Shown here one piece after another: positions 36,060 through 44,389 of a DNA stretch of 64,000 bases. Position numbers and translations under genes: made by a program. Every line of letters starts with the position of its first letter. Position 1 is the stretch's first letter. Origin of the DNA: Ensifer sp. PDNC004 (lineage in GTDB: Bacteria > Pseudomonadota > Alphaproteobacteria > Rhizobiales > Rhizobiaceae); contig NZ_CP070353.1 in NCBI RefSeq assembly GCF_016919405.1, forward strand, positions 1,240,001 through 1,304,000, in the 5' to 3' direction. The notes below the pieces were generated by a model. That model was given only the letters and a program-made list of their open reading frames with translations, did not search any database and was not told the origin of the DNA.

Positions 36060-39000
36060 TCAATCCTTGATCTCGAACGTCACCATCTGAACACTGCTGG
36101 CACCGGCATCGCCCTGCGCCCGCTTGGCCAGGTTGATCGCCAGCCCCCGCGTCGGCGGCAACCGCGACGTCGCGACATACTGCCGTGCCTTTTCCACCGT
36201 CAGCCTCTGGTCTCCGAGGCCGCCGGCGCGACAGAAGGCCAGCATCGTTTCGGCCGGCGCCGGCGTGTCGAAGGTGAGCGTGCCTGTGCCCGGCTGCGGG
36301 ATCAGGCGCCGCTCGCCCGGCTTAAGCGTGGTGTTGCCGATCATGACGTCGGGGATGACCTCGACATTGCCGTTCTCCTCGACATAGAGGATCTGCAGTT
36401 CGCAGGCCTGGTTGGCAGTGAGTTCGAAGGAAAGCTCGTCGCCGACCTTCGCTGTCGTCGACTTCACGTTCAGTGCCAGTTCGAGCTTGTGGTCAGCCCC
36501 CGCATCGTCCTTGCGATAGTCCGGCACGGCGGCGGCGATCGACTGCGGCCTGGCGTCCGCCATCGGCTCGGAACCGGCAACGTTGATCGCCGTCGTGTCG
36601 AGCGGACGCCGCTGGGTGAGCGGCGCCATCAGCAACGCATATTGCTGCTCGACCTCGTTGCGCGGAATGGTGCCGCCGGCTTCCAGCGTCGTCACCCAGT
36701 CGATCCCGAGGCGCAGGACATCGGTGTTCGTAACCCGCTTGATCGCCTCGGAGAATTGCTTAGGCGTCATGTCGAACTCGGCCGCCAGGGCATCGAAATC
36801 GAGTTCGTCCTCGTACTTGTCGGCGAAGTAGGTGATGATCTCGGCCTCGCCCGGCGCGTGCTTGCTCTGGAGGCCACCATCGGGCGTTGGCTCGGTGACG
36901 CCGAGCACCTTCAGCGCGTTGACGAAGCGCTCCCGGTCCCTGCGATAGGTTTCGTCCAGTTCCTCCTGCTTCACATACATCGCAAGCAGTACATCCTGCT
37001 GGTCCTTGCTGAAGAGCGTCGATGTCTCGATCTGCTCGCGCAACTGATCACGCTTCGAAAGGATACCGTCGGCGTGGCAATCGACGCAGGACCGCGCATT
37101 GATGATCTCGACACCCTTGCCGATCGGTCGCTTACGGAACGACACGATCGTCGTCGGCCCGACGTCGAGCTGCTTTCCAGCTGATGTCGAGAGGTAGTAG
37201 CCCTGCAGGCCGTTCGGCAACGAGAAGATCATCTCGCCACCGTCATGCTCGAACGGCACGAGGCCCGCATCGAGCGGCGCCAACTCCCTCGGCCCGTGCG
37301 GGAAACGCTTCAGCACCTGCTTGCCGACGTCGCCGCCAAAATCATAGGACTTCCAGTAGTAGCCGCCGAACGGCCTGTCGTGCCGCTCGAGCATGCGGTT
37401 GTGGTCGGAAACCCCGGACGATCCGTCGGCAAACCCGGCCCGCAGCACGTCGTGCCTGCGAATGTTGCCGGCGACGTCGATCTTGAAGCGCCTTTCGAGT
37501 TCGGCGATCTGGGTCGGCAACTTCATCAGACGGTTGTAGATCTCCGGCCGCGCGCCGTTGCTCATGAACCAGTCGACCCGCATGATCGGCAGTTGCGTCG
37601 CCGTTTTCTTGGAGAGCGCCGAAAGCGACGCGTCGCTGTCGGGATCGATCCCATAGAAGTAGCGCTTGATCAGGAAGTCATAGTCCGCCGTATCCCATTG
37701 CAGTTCGCGCAGATCGACGCGCACCAGCAAGCCGTTGGTGCCGTCGACCTCTGTCGGCAACACCAGTTTCGGCCCGTAGGAAAGCGAATTCAGAAGCTTC
37801 TTGAAGCCGCCGGCAAGCACGTCCATCCGTTTCATGAATGTCTGGTCGTCCTCGCAGCCCATCATGCCGTTGTACTGGTCGCGATAGGAGAAGTAGCGCA
37901 TGTAAGGGCGGTCGAGGGCGCTGACCGTCTCGATGTCCTTCAGCGCCGCGTCGACGAACTGGCCATAACCCAACATCGGACGGGCGCGCGCCGGTTTCGC
38001 GGCGACCGTCTGCGGCAGGCTCTTTTCGTTCAGAGCGTTGATCCAGTCCTCCAGGACCTTGATCTCCTCGGCAGAGGGCCGCTTGCCGAGCGGCATGCGG
38101 CCGCTGACGACAGTCGCGTAGAGCCGTGACTTCGAGGCGTCACCGGGGGTCACGAAGTTTGCGTCGGCGGCAATCGAAGCGAGGTCGCCTGCCGGGTAGC
38201 TCCCTTGCGAACTCTCGCCCGGTCCGTGGCAATTGCGGCAATATCTGCCGATGAAGGCATCGGCCTGTTGCGCAAGCGCCGCATTGCCGCCGCCCAGCGC
38301 TTCGGTCGCCGTGCTCTCCTTGCAGACGGCCGTGACCGATTGCGCCACCGGCGCCGGCGCCTTTACCTCGCGATCGGCAAGGAAGGCATAGATCGCACGG
38401 CGATCGTCGTCCGAAAGAACGCCCAGCCCCTTGGCGATACGCCGCATCACCGGATCGCTGATCGGCGCGCCCGAGAGCTTCTTGCCTTCCTCGATCAAGC
38501 CCTTGGTGAAAACGTCGGGCGAGGCAAGACCGGCCATCTTCGCCTTGCTGATGTCGGGCGCGACCGCGCCGCTCAAATCCTTTTCCCCCTCATAGGCGCG
38601 CTCCAGGTCGAGCCCGTAGGTCGTGGTGCGCGGCGTGTGGCAATCGCCGCAGCCGCCGACATTCTCGACCAGATAGCGACCGCGCTCGGCTTGCGTCTCC
38701 TCGCGCGGCTGGTAGGCCGGCACCGTGAAGTGACTGCGCTTCCAGAGCGTGATCGTCGTCTGGCGACTGAAGGGGAAGGCTATCTCATGCTCCTTGGACG
38801 CCGCATCCGCCTGGGGCAACGTCTCGATGTAGGCCTTGATGTCGAGCGCATCCTCCGGCTTCATGCCGCCATAGGAGGTGTAGGGCATGACCGGATAGAG
38901 GTTGTTGCCCTCCCGGTCGAGACCGACCAGCACGGCGTTCAAAAACTGCGCGTTGGTCCAGCCGCCGATGCCATTGGCGTGTGGCGATATGTTCGGCGCA

Positions 39001-39287
39001 TAGAAGGTGCCGATCGCCGTCTTCATCTCCATGCCGCCCGATAGCAGTTCGGTGTTGTCGCCGGAGCCGTGGCAGGCGCCGCAGCCTGCGGCGTTGAACA
39101 TGTACTTGCCGTTGTCGACATTGGCCTTGTAGGTGGAGAAGGCATCTTCCGCGAAGGCATCGCGCGCCGAGGCGCTAGCGGGACAGAGCGAGACGGCGAC
39201 CAGCGCCGCGAATGAAGCGGCCAAAGATCCACGGATAAACCCGGACAAGAACGAGGCGCCTTCTCGCTTTCTCTGCAGACCGCGCAT
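36060..39287 (-). CDS. large exported tetra-CxxCH cytochrome c-like protein with C-terminal DUF4384-like domain
   Basis: The 1075-residue protein has a signal peptide (ending near ASASA41). It carries four CxxCH haem sites: C69-H73 and C213-H217 (a di-haem pair as in alcohol-dehydrogenase-type cytochrome c subunits), C350-H354 in a third cytochrome c domain, and C734-H738. Residues about 436-730 form a domain I cannot name, with conserved-looking KLLNSLSYG, RVDLRELQWD and LPNGLQGYYL; the fourth haem motif follows it (NARSCVDCHADG). Residues about 934-1022 resemble DUF4384, as in the two caspases. I chose the ATG at 39287 with GGGAG eight bases upstream over a GTG three codons earlier. It should take electrons in the periplasm, perhaps from the membrane flavocytochrome encoded upstream. 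Confidence 0.82.
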   Translation of the reverse strand: MRGLQRKREGASFLSGFIRGSLAASFAALVAVSLCPASASARDAFAEDAFSTYKANVDNGKYMFNAAGCGACHGSGDNTELLSGGMEMKTAIGTFYAPNISPHANGIGGWTNAQFLNAVLVGLDREGNNLYPVMPYTSYGGMKPEDALDIKAYIETLPQADAASKEHEIAFPFSRQTTITLWKRSHFTVPAYQPREETQAERGRYLVENVGGCGDCHTPRTTTYGLDLERAYEGEKDLSGAVAPDISKAKMAGLASPDVFTKGLIEEGKKLSGAPISDPVMRRIAKGLGVLSDDDRRAIYAFLADREVKAPAPVAQSVTAVCKESTATEALGGGNAALAQQADAFIGRYCRNCHGPGESSQGSYPAGDLASIAADANFVTPGDASKSRLYATVVSGRMPLGKRPSAEEIKVLEDWINALNEKSLPQTVAAKPARARPMLGYGQFVDAALKDIETVSALDRPYMRYFSYRDQYNGMMGCEDDQTFMKRMDVLAGGFKKLLNSLSYGPKLVLPTEVDGTNGLLVRVDLRELQWDTADYDFLIKRYFYGIDPDSDASLSALSKKTATQLPIMRVDWFMSNGARPEIYNRLMKLPTQIAELERRFKIDVAGNIRRHDVLRAGFADGSSGVSDHNRMLERHDRPFGGYYWKSYDFGGDVGKQVLKRFPHGPRELAPLDAGLVPFEHDGGEMIFSLPNGLQGYYLSTSAGKQLDVGPTTIVSFRKRPIGKGVEIINARSCVDCHADGILSKRDQLREQIETSTLFSKDQQDVLLAMYVKQEELDETYRRDRERFVNALKVLGVTEPTPDGGLQSKHAPGEAEIITYFADKYEDELDFDALAAEFDMTPKQFSEAIKRVTNTDVLRLGIDWVTTLEAGGTIPRNEVEQQYALLMAPLTQRRPLDTTAINVAGSEPMADARPQSIAAAVPDYRKDDAGADHKLELALNVKSTTAKVGDELSFELTANQACELQILYVEENGNVEVIPDVMIGNTTLKPGERRLIPQPGTGTLTFDTPAPAETMLAFCRAGGLGDQRLTVEKARQYVATSRLPPTRGLAINLAKRAQGDAGASSVQMVTFEIKD

Positions 39288-39334
39288 GAAACCCACTCCC
39301 TAAAACAATAGAATCGCTACTGAAATCTGCTGCA

Positions 39335-40594
39335 CTATCGAAACTGAAATTGCTCGAATTCAACCCGCTTCGGCCGCTTGCCGAGATCTTTCAGGCCCTT
39401 GACGATCGCCTCCCTGAGGGGTGGCGGACCGCAGAACCAGAGATCGGCGTCCGCCGGATCGATCGCGCTGCCGCTCGCAAGCTTGGCCGCGTCCAAGCGC
39501 CCGTCCACGGAGCTGTCGTGCAGGACAAACGTGAAGTTGCCGAGCTTTCCGGCCTGCCCCTCGAAGGTTTCCAGGCCGATCGCCTCGCGCCGATCGCGCA
39601 CGCAATAGACCATGTGGATGTCCTGCCCTTCTTGGCCCGTCAGATGCCGCGCCATCGCCAGGAACGGCGTGACGCCGATGCCGCCGGCGAGCCAGATCTG
39701 CTTCTTGCCGCCACGGCGGTGGTTGAAGCGGCCATAACCGCCCTCGAGCTTCAGCCGGTCACCGACAGCGATACTGTCGCGCAGGGCCTGGGTGTAATCG
39801 CCAAGCGGCTTGATCGCGAAGCGCACGATGCCGTCAGGTTCGATACCGGCAATCGTGAACGGATGCGGCTCACGCAGCCCTGGCTTCAGCACCCGCAGAA
39901 AACCGAACTGCCCGGGCTTGGCGCGCAGGGCACGCCGCAGCGGCCGCGCCGCAATCACCGTCGCCCCGTCCTCGCGGGCGACATCGAAGACCTCGTAGCG
40001 GCGGGTTCGCAGCCAGGGCAGCAGCTGGGTATAGGCATAGCTGAGGATGCCAAGCGTCGCGAACATGTTGAGATAGACAGCCAGAAGCGCGGTGCCGTCA
40101 TAGGGACGCTTGATGAACATCTGATGGAAGGCGACCATGATGAAAAGCAGGCCGATGAAGCGGTGCGTATACCGCCACAGATGGTACGGAATCTCGATCT
40201 TCGTCCGCGGGATGATCTTGACGATGCTGAGAACGAGCAGAACGACGAAACCGTAGAATGCGTATTTTCCTGCGGATGCCGCAAGCTGGTTCAGACCGCT
40301 CGTCAGCGCCAGGCCCTTGAAGTCGGGTTTCAGGAAATAGTGCACGAGGATGAGGCACAGCACCGAAATGCCGATCCTGCGGTGAAAGTGATAGACGCGG
40401 TCGAGGCCACCAAAGAGCGCTTCTACGAACGGCGGGCGCGCGGCCATGAACTGGGCGACCGCCATGCCGACGAAGGCGGCAGAGGAGGCCATCAGCGAAA
40501 ACGTCGTCAATGCATTGGTGTGACTGACTGCGGGTACGGCCAGCAGCGCCGCAAATGCCATCAAGGACCAGACCAGAAACGCGCCCACTTGCAT
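39335..40594 (-). CDS. ferric reductase/NOX-like membrane flavocytochrome b
   Basis: The 419-residue inner-membrane protein has six or so membrane helices with two pairs of haem-binding histidines, H71/H85 and H144/H157, spaced as in the ferric reductase/NOX family. A cytosolic ferredoxin-reductase domain follows with HPFTIAG (FAD, from H244), GGIGVTPF (304-311, NAD(P)H) and CGPPP (388-392). It should pass electrons from cytosolic NAD(P)H to the periplasmic side. It is the first gene of the operon; the large cytochrome gene starts 47 bases after its stop. AGGGG lies before the ATG. What it reduces (metal, oxygen or the CxxCH protein) is not visible. Confidence 0.87.
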   Translation of the reverse strand: MQVGAFLVWSLMAFAALLAVPAVSHTNALTTFSLMASSAAFVGMAVAQFMAARPPFVEALFGGLDRVYHFHRRIGISVLCLILVHYFLKPDFKGLALTSGLNQLAASAGKYAFYGFVVLLVLSIVKIIPRTKIEIPYHLWRYTHRFIGLLFIMVAFHQMFIKRPYDGTALLAVYLNMFATLGILSYAYTQLLPWLRTRRYEVFDVAREDGATVIAARPLRRALRAKPGQFGFLRVLKPGLREPHPFTIAGIEPDGIVRFAIKPLGDYTQALRDSIAVGDRLKLEGGYGRFNHRRGGKKQIWLAGGIGVTPFLAMARHLTGQEGQDIHMVYCVRDRREAIGLETFEGQAGKLGNFTFVLHDSSVDGRLDAAKLASGSAIDPADADLWFCGPPPLREAIVKGLKDLGKRPKRVEFEQFQFR

Positions 40595-40963
40595 CTTGCG
40601 CCCCTCAACGCCGATGGCTGACGGTTGTTGCCCAACCTTGTGCCTGTTGCCTTCGATCGCCTACGACCAAGGAAACAGCAACCAGGTTCTTGCCGCAACG
40701 GCCTTCACACCTCTTTCGTGTGCGGGCCTTGTTGGGAGAGTGGCAAGCACCTTTCGGTTCGTCAACACGATTCCGATTGGAAACGTCCTATGAGGTTCGC
40801 TTATTCATGCCTTTGAAATTCGTATTTTTTAAGCATTCACTTATTTTATCGTGCGCGTCGGAAAACCGCCGCTTGTGACAGGCGTAAATCCGGACAATCT
40901 GGGCGCTTGCCTGGCTGCAGGAATTCGTGCAAGCTGCTGATATATCAGCACCAAAGGAACGGC
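40595..40963. promoter_or_regulatory. 369-base divergent promoter region, flavocytochrome / gntR
   Basis: No gene is seen. The right half (about 40800-40860) is AT-rich compared with its surroundings, as expected for promoters. A TTGACG on the minus strand (at about 40756-40761) could be a -35 element for the flavocytochrome operon, but I find no good -10. On the plus strand CTTGTG at 40872 with CAATCT 17 bases on is a possible weak promoter for gntR. The perfect palindrome at 40935-40950 is described separately. Regulation of both units from this gap is likely but not proved. Confidence 0.4.
40935..40950. promoter_or_regulatory. 16-bp perfect palindrome, candidate GntR operator
   Basis: TGCTGATATATCAGCA is perfectly self-complementary and ends 13 bases before the gntR start codon. 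FCD-type GntR regulators bind short palindromes with an AT core, so this is a good candidate for autorepression. Bound protein would block the ribosome-binding region or promoter of gntR; its effect on the divergent operon about 340 bases away is less clear. Confidence 0.65.
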
Positions 40964-41581
40964 ATGTCACCGCAATCCCAGGCTCACCTCGCCTACCTCG
41001 CGCTCGAACGCCTGATCGTCACGTTGAAGCTCGCGCCCGGCGCCCTGGTCACCGAGAGACAGCTGATCGAACTTGCCCGGCTTGGGCGAACACCGGTTCG
41101 CGAGGCGATCCAGAAGCTGGCCTGGCAGGGTCTCATGGATATCCGTCCCCGCGTCGGCTTGCAAATCACCACGATCCGGCCGGACGACCAGGTGCATGTC
41201 ATGCAGACGCGCCAGAAGCTGGAGCCGCTTGCGGCCGCTCTGGTCGCAGCGCACGCAAGCGCCGAAGACAGAAGCGCGATGAAAGCCTGCGGCGCGGAGA
41301 TGGCCGCCTGCCTCGAGGCAGGCGATATGGAGGGCTTTCTCGTCGCCGACAAAGTGTTCGACGAACTGATGGAAGAAGCCTGCCCGAACCGGTTCCTGAC
41401 TGCAGCGCTTGCGCCGCTGCAGACACATGCCCGCCGCATCTGGTTTGCTTCGTCCTCGCCCGAAAAGATGGCCGGTTCGGTCCGCCGCCACGTCACGGTG
41501 ATCGATGCGATCGAGCGGGCCGATGCGGAAGGCGCATCGGCCGCGATGGCTGAGCTGATGAGCTACCTGTCAGACGCCTGA
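40964..41581 (+). CDS. GntR family (FCD-type) transcriptional regulator
   Basis: The 205-residue protein has a winged-helix GntR DNA-binding domain at about 8-70 (LVTERQLIELARLGRTPVRE is the recognition region) and an FCD helical effector domain behind it. FCD regulators usually sense small carboxylic acids. AAGGA lies five bases before the ATG at 40964. It is divergent from the flavocytochrome-caspase operon and convergent with the CoA-transferase gene. The ligand could be an organic acid such as succinate or acetate, given that neighbour; this is inference. Confidence 0.85.
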   Translation: MSPQSQAHLAYLALERLIVTLKLAPGALVTERQLIELARLGRTPVREAIQKLAWQGLMDIRPRVGLQITTIRPDDQVHVMQTRQKLEPLAAALVAAHASAEDRSAMKACGAEMAACLEAGDMEGFLVADKVFDELMEEACPNRFLTAALAPLQTHARRIWFASSSPEKMAGSVRRHVTVIDAIERADAEGASAAMAELMSYLSDA

Positions 41582-41650
41582 AGAAACATTGGCCCCGCCA
41601 AAAGAAACCACTGCAAGCGATTGCTTTCGCACTGGTTTCGTCGAAGCACT

Positions 41651-43171
41651 TCAGGCCGCCGGCATCATGCTGCCGGTCTTCAGCCGACGTACATGCCAGT
41701 CGAAAGCCTCTTCCAGAATGTGCGGCGTTTGTCCGCCGCGGGTAGAAACGGCGCGGCTGAAGTAATCCGACAGGAGCGCCCGATAGGCCGGATGGCAGCA
41801 GTTCTCGATGATGGCGGGCGCGCGCTCGCGCGGCGCCAGGCCGCGCAGATCCGCAAGGCCGTGTTCGGTCACCAGGATATCGACGTCGTGCTCCGTGTGG
41901 TCGACATGGGAGACCATCGGCACCACGGATGAAATCGCCCCGCCCTTGGCAACCGACTTGGCGACGAAGATCGACAGGAAGGCGTTGCGGGCGAAATCGC
42001 CGGAGCCGCCGATACCGTTCATCATGTCGGTGCCGCCGACATGGGTCGAGTTGACGTTGCCGTAGATATCGAATTCGAGCGCCGTGTTGATGCCGATGAC
42101 GCCCAGGCGACGGATAATCTCCGGGTGGTTGCTCACCTCCTGCGGACGGAGCACCAATTTGTCCTTGTAGGCGCCGATATTGCGAAACACCCGATCGGCC
42201 CAGGCGCTGGACAGCGTCATCGATGACGCCGAGGCAAAGCTCAGCTTGCCCGCTTCGAAAAGCTCGAACGTGCTGTCCTGCAGCACCTCGCTATACATGC
42301 GCAGATCATGGAACGGGCTGTCGACGAGGCCGCTCAGCACCGAATTGGCGATGACGCCGATGCCGGCCTGCAGCGGATTGAGCGTCATGTCGAGCCGCCC
42401 CTTGCGCACCTCCTCTTCCAGGAAGCCGATCAGATGCCCCGCGATCGCCGTCGTTTCCGCATCCGGCGGCGAAATCCGCGCAGCGCTGTCCTCCTTCTCG
42501 GTGACGACGATGGCAACGATCTTCTCGGGATCGACGGGGATGTAGGGTGAACCGGCGCGGCTGTCGCAGGCGACGACCGGGATTGGCGTGCGGCTCGGGC
42601 GCTTCGCCGGAATGAAGATATCGTGCAGGCCTTCGAGTTCGGGACTATGGCTGAGATTGAGTTCGACGATCACTTTCTTCGCCAGGATCGCGAAGCTTGC
42701 GGAATTGCCGACCGAGGTCGACGGGACGATGCCGCCGTCTTCGGTGATCGCCACCGCCTCGACCACCGCATAGTCGATGGGACTGATCTGGCCGGAGCGC
42801 AACTGCTCCACGGTCTCCGACAGATGCTGGTCGATGAACATCACCTCACCGCGGTTGATCGCAGCGCGCAGAACCGGATCCGACTGAAACGGCAGGCGCC
42901 GGGCAAGAACTCCCGCCTCCGTCAGGGTCTTGTCGATGTCATGACCGAGCGAGGCGCCCGTCATCAGCGTGATGCGAAACTTCTCCCGAGCGGCCCGTTC
43001 GGCCATGGCAAGCGGCACGGCCTTCGCGTCGCCGGCCTTGGTGAAGCCGCTCATGCCGATGGTCATGCCGTCCTTGATCAGCGCGGCCGCTTCTTCCGGC
43101 GTGGCGATGCGATCACGCAGCGGTTTGCAGCGGATCCTGGCTTCCAGGTCGGTTGGTGAAACATGGCTCAT
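41651..43171 (-). CDS. succinyl-CoA:acetate CoA-transferase (AarC/Cat1 family)
   Basis: The 506-residue protein is a class I CoA-transferase of the acetyl-CoA hydrolase/transferase family. The catalytic glutamate is E295 in MYSEVLQDS, one residue from the E294 of Acetobacter AarC, and GGSGDF (388-393) is the CoA-binding glycine loop. Length and motifs fit succinyl-CoA:acetate CoA-transferase, which detoxifies or activates acetate and can bypass succinyl-CoA synthetase. The ATG at 43171 has TGGGAG upstream; an eleven-codon extension was dropped. It ends 69 bases from the convergent gntR. Confidence 0.9.
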   Translation of the reverse strand: MSHVSPTDLEARIRCKPLRDRIATPEEAAALIKDGMTIGMSGFTKAGDAKAVPLAMAERAAREKFRITLMTGASLGHDIDKTLTEAGVLARRLPFQSDPVLRAAINRGEVMFIDQHLSETVEQLRSGQISPIDYAVVEAVAITEDGGIVPSTSVGNSASFAILAKKVIVELNLSHSPELEGLHDIFIPAKRPSRTPIPVVACDSRAGSPYIPVDPEKIVAIVVTEKEDSAARISPPDAETTAIAGHLIGFLEEEVRKGRLDMTLNPLQAGIGVIANSVLSGLVDSPFHDLRMYSEVLQDSTFELFEAGKLSFASASSMTLSSAWADRVFRNIGAYKDKLVLRPQEVSNHPEIIRRLGVIGINTALEFDIYGNVNSTHVGGTDMMNGIGGSGDFARNAFLSIFVAKSVAKGGAISSVVPMVSHVDHTEHDVDILVTEHGLADLRGLAPRERAPAIIENCCHPAYRALLSDYFSRAVSTRGGQTPHILEEAFDWHVRRLKTGSMMPAA

Positions 43172-43377
43172 CGGGCACTCCCAGAAATGGCCCACGAGGC
43201 TCATATCAGGACGGCGCGGGCTTGGTTCGTCGTGCGCCTATTTTCGCATGTCTGCGTGCGCACGCTATGAAGATTTGCAGGAGCACGATAGCCGCTGGGA
43301 CTGCAGGGCGGTACGCAGAATGGGAAAGGCGGAGCTACCGCCGACGCATAGCTCGATGGCATTTCGCCTTAAACGAC

Positions 43378-43404
43378 GAGGGGCGCACCCTCGGCGCGCC
43401 CCTC
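43378..43404 (-). terminator. hairpin after fpr
   Basis: GAGGGGCGC pairs perfectly with GCGCCCCTC over a nine-base loop, 25 bases past the fpr stop. On the minus strand it is followed by GTCGTTTAAG, a weak T run. It is probably the fpr terminator and also the right border of the accessory block. Confidence 0.6.
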
Positions 43405-43429
43405 AAACGATAAATTGCACAAAAAAGGG

Positions 43430-44242
43430 TCAGCCGACGAAGGCGCGTTCGATCACGAATTCGGCCGGCTTGTTGTTGGCGCCTTCGGTGAGACCTGCGG
43501 CCTCGAGGATTTCCTTGGTGTCCTTCAGCATCGCGGTCGAGCCGCAGATCATGCCGCGATCGACAGCCGGATCGAGCGGCGGCAGGCCGAGATCGGAGAA
43601 GAACTTGCCGTTGACCATCAGGTCGGTGATGCGGCCCTTGAACGGGAACTCCTCGCGGGTCACGGTCGCATAGTGGCGCAGCTTGTCGCCGACGATCTCG
43701 TTCAAGAATTCGTGGTTGCGAATTTCCTCGACCAGATCGAAGCCGTATTTCAGCTCGGCGACGTCACGGCAGGTGTGCGTGAGGATGACTTCCTCGAACT
43801 TTTCATAGGTCTCGGGATCACGGATCAGGCTTGCGAAGGGTGCAATGCCGGTGCCGGTCGAGAACATGTAGAGACGGCGGCCGGGAACCAGCGCATCAAG
43901 CACCAGCGTACCAGTCGGCTTCTTGCGCATCAGCACCTTGTCGCCCGGCTTGATCCCCTGCAGGTGCGAGGTCAGCGGGCCATCCGGCACCTTGATCGAG
44001 AAGAATTCGAGTTCTTCGTCCCAGGCGGGGCTGGCGATCGAATAGGCGCGATAGACCGGCTTGTCGCCGACCATCAGGCCGATCATCGCGAATTCGCCCG
44101 AGCGGAAGCGGAATTCGGCAGGGCGGGTCATGCGGAAGCGGAAGAGCCGATCCGTATAGTGTTCAACGCTGGTCACCGTCTCGACGTAGACGCCTGCCGG
44201 TGCCTGGATCGCGAAATCTTCCGTTTTTGCCGGAGCATTCAT
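43430..44242 (-). CDS. fpr: ferredoxin--NADP+ reductase
   Basis: The 270-residue flavoprotein is a bacterial-type Fpr that exchanges electrons between NADPH and ferredoxin or flavodoxin. It has the FAD motif RAYSIASPA, the NADP-binding STGTGIAPFASL and CGSTAML segments, and ends in VIERAFVG, the short FVG-type tail of the subclass that stacks on FAD. It lies downstream of the sulfite reductase genes on the same strand, 147 bases away. Since no cysJ is present, it may supply electrons to sulfite reductase through ferredoxin; that link is inference. Confidence 0.93.
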   Translation of the reverse strand: MNAPAKTEDFAIQAPAGVYVETVTSVEHYTDRLFRFRMTRPAEFRFRSGEFAMIGLMVGDKPVYRAYSIASPAWDEELEFFSIKVPDGPLTSHLQGIKPGDKVLMRKKPTGTLVLDALVPGRRLYMFSTGTGIAPFASLIRDPETYEKFEEVILTHTCRDVAELKYGFDLVEEIRNHEFLNEIVGDKLRHYATVTREEFPFKGRITDLMVNGKFFSDLGLPPLDPAVDRGMICGSTAMLKDTKEILEAAGLTEGANNKPAEFVIERAFVG

Positions 44243-44389
44243 CTTAGCTACAAGTCCTGTAAATGATGACCCTGTCTATCAACAATAAGCCGATATTCCA
44301 AGCTGCGCCTTGTTGAAAGGAAATCTCTTCCAAATATAGTCGCTTTTGGGAATTTCGGCGTGCTTCACACTGTCGCGGCCAACCCTACC

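Noticed and set aside
32026..43404. A mobile element carrying the caspase operon
   Set aside because: No integrase, transposase, tRNA target or flanking repeats could be seen, so only an accessory block is claimed.
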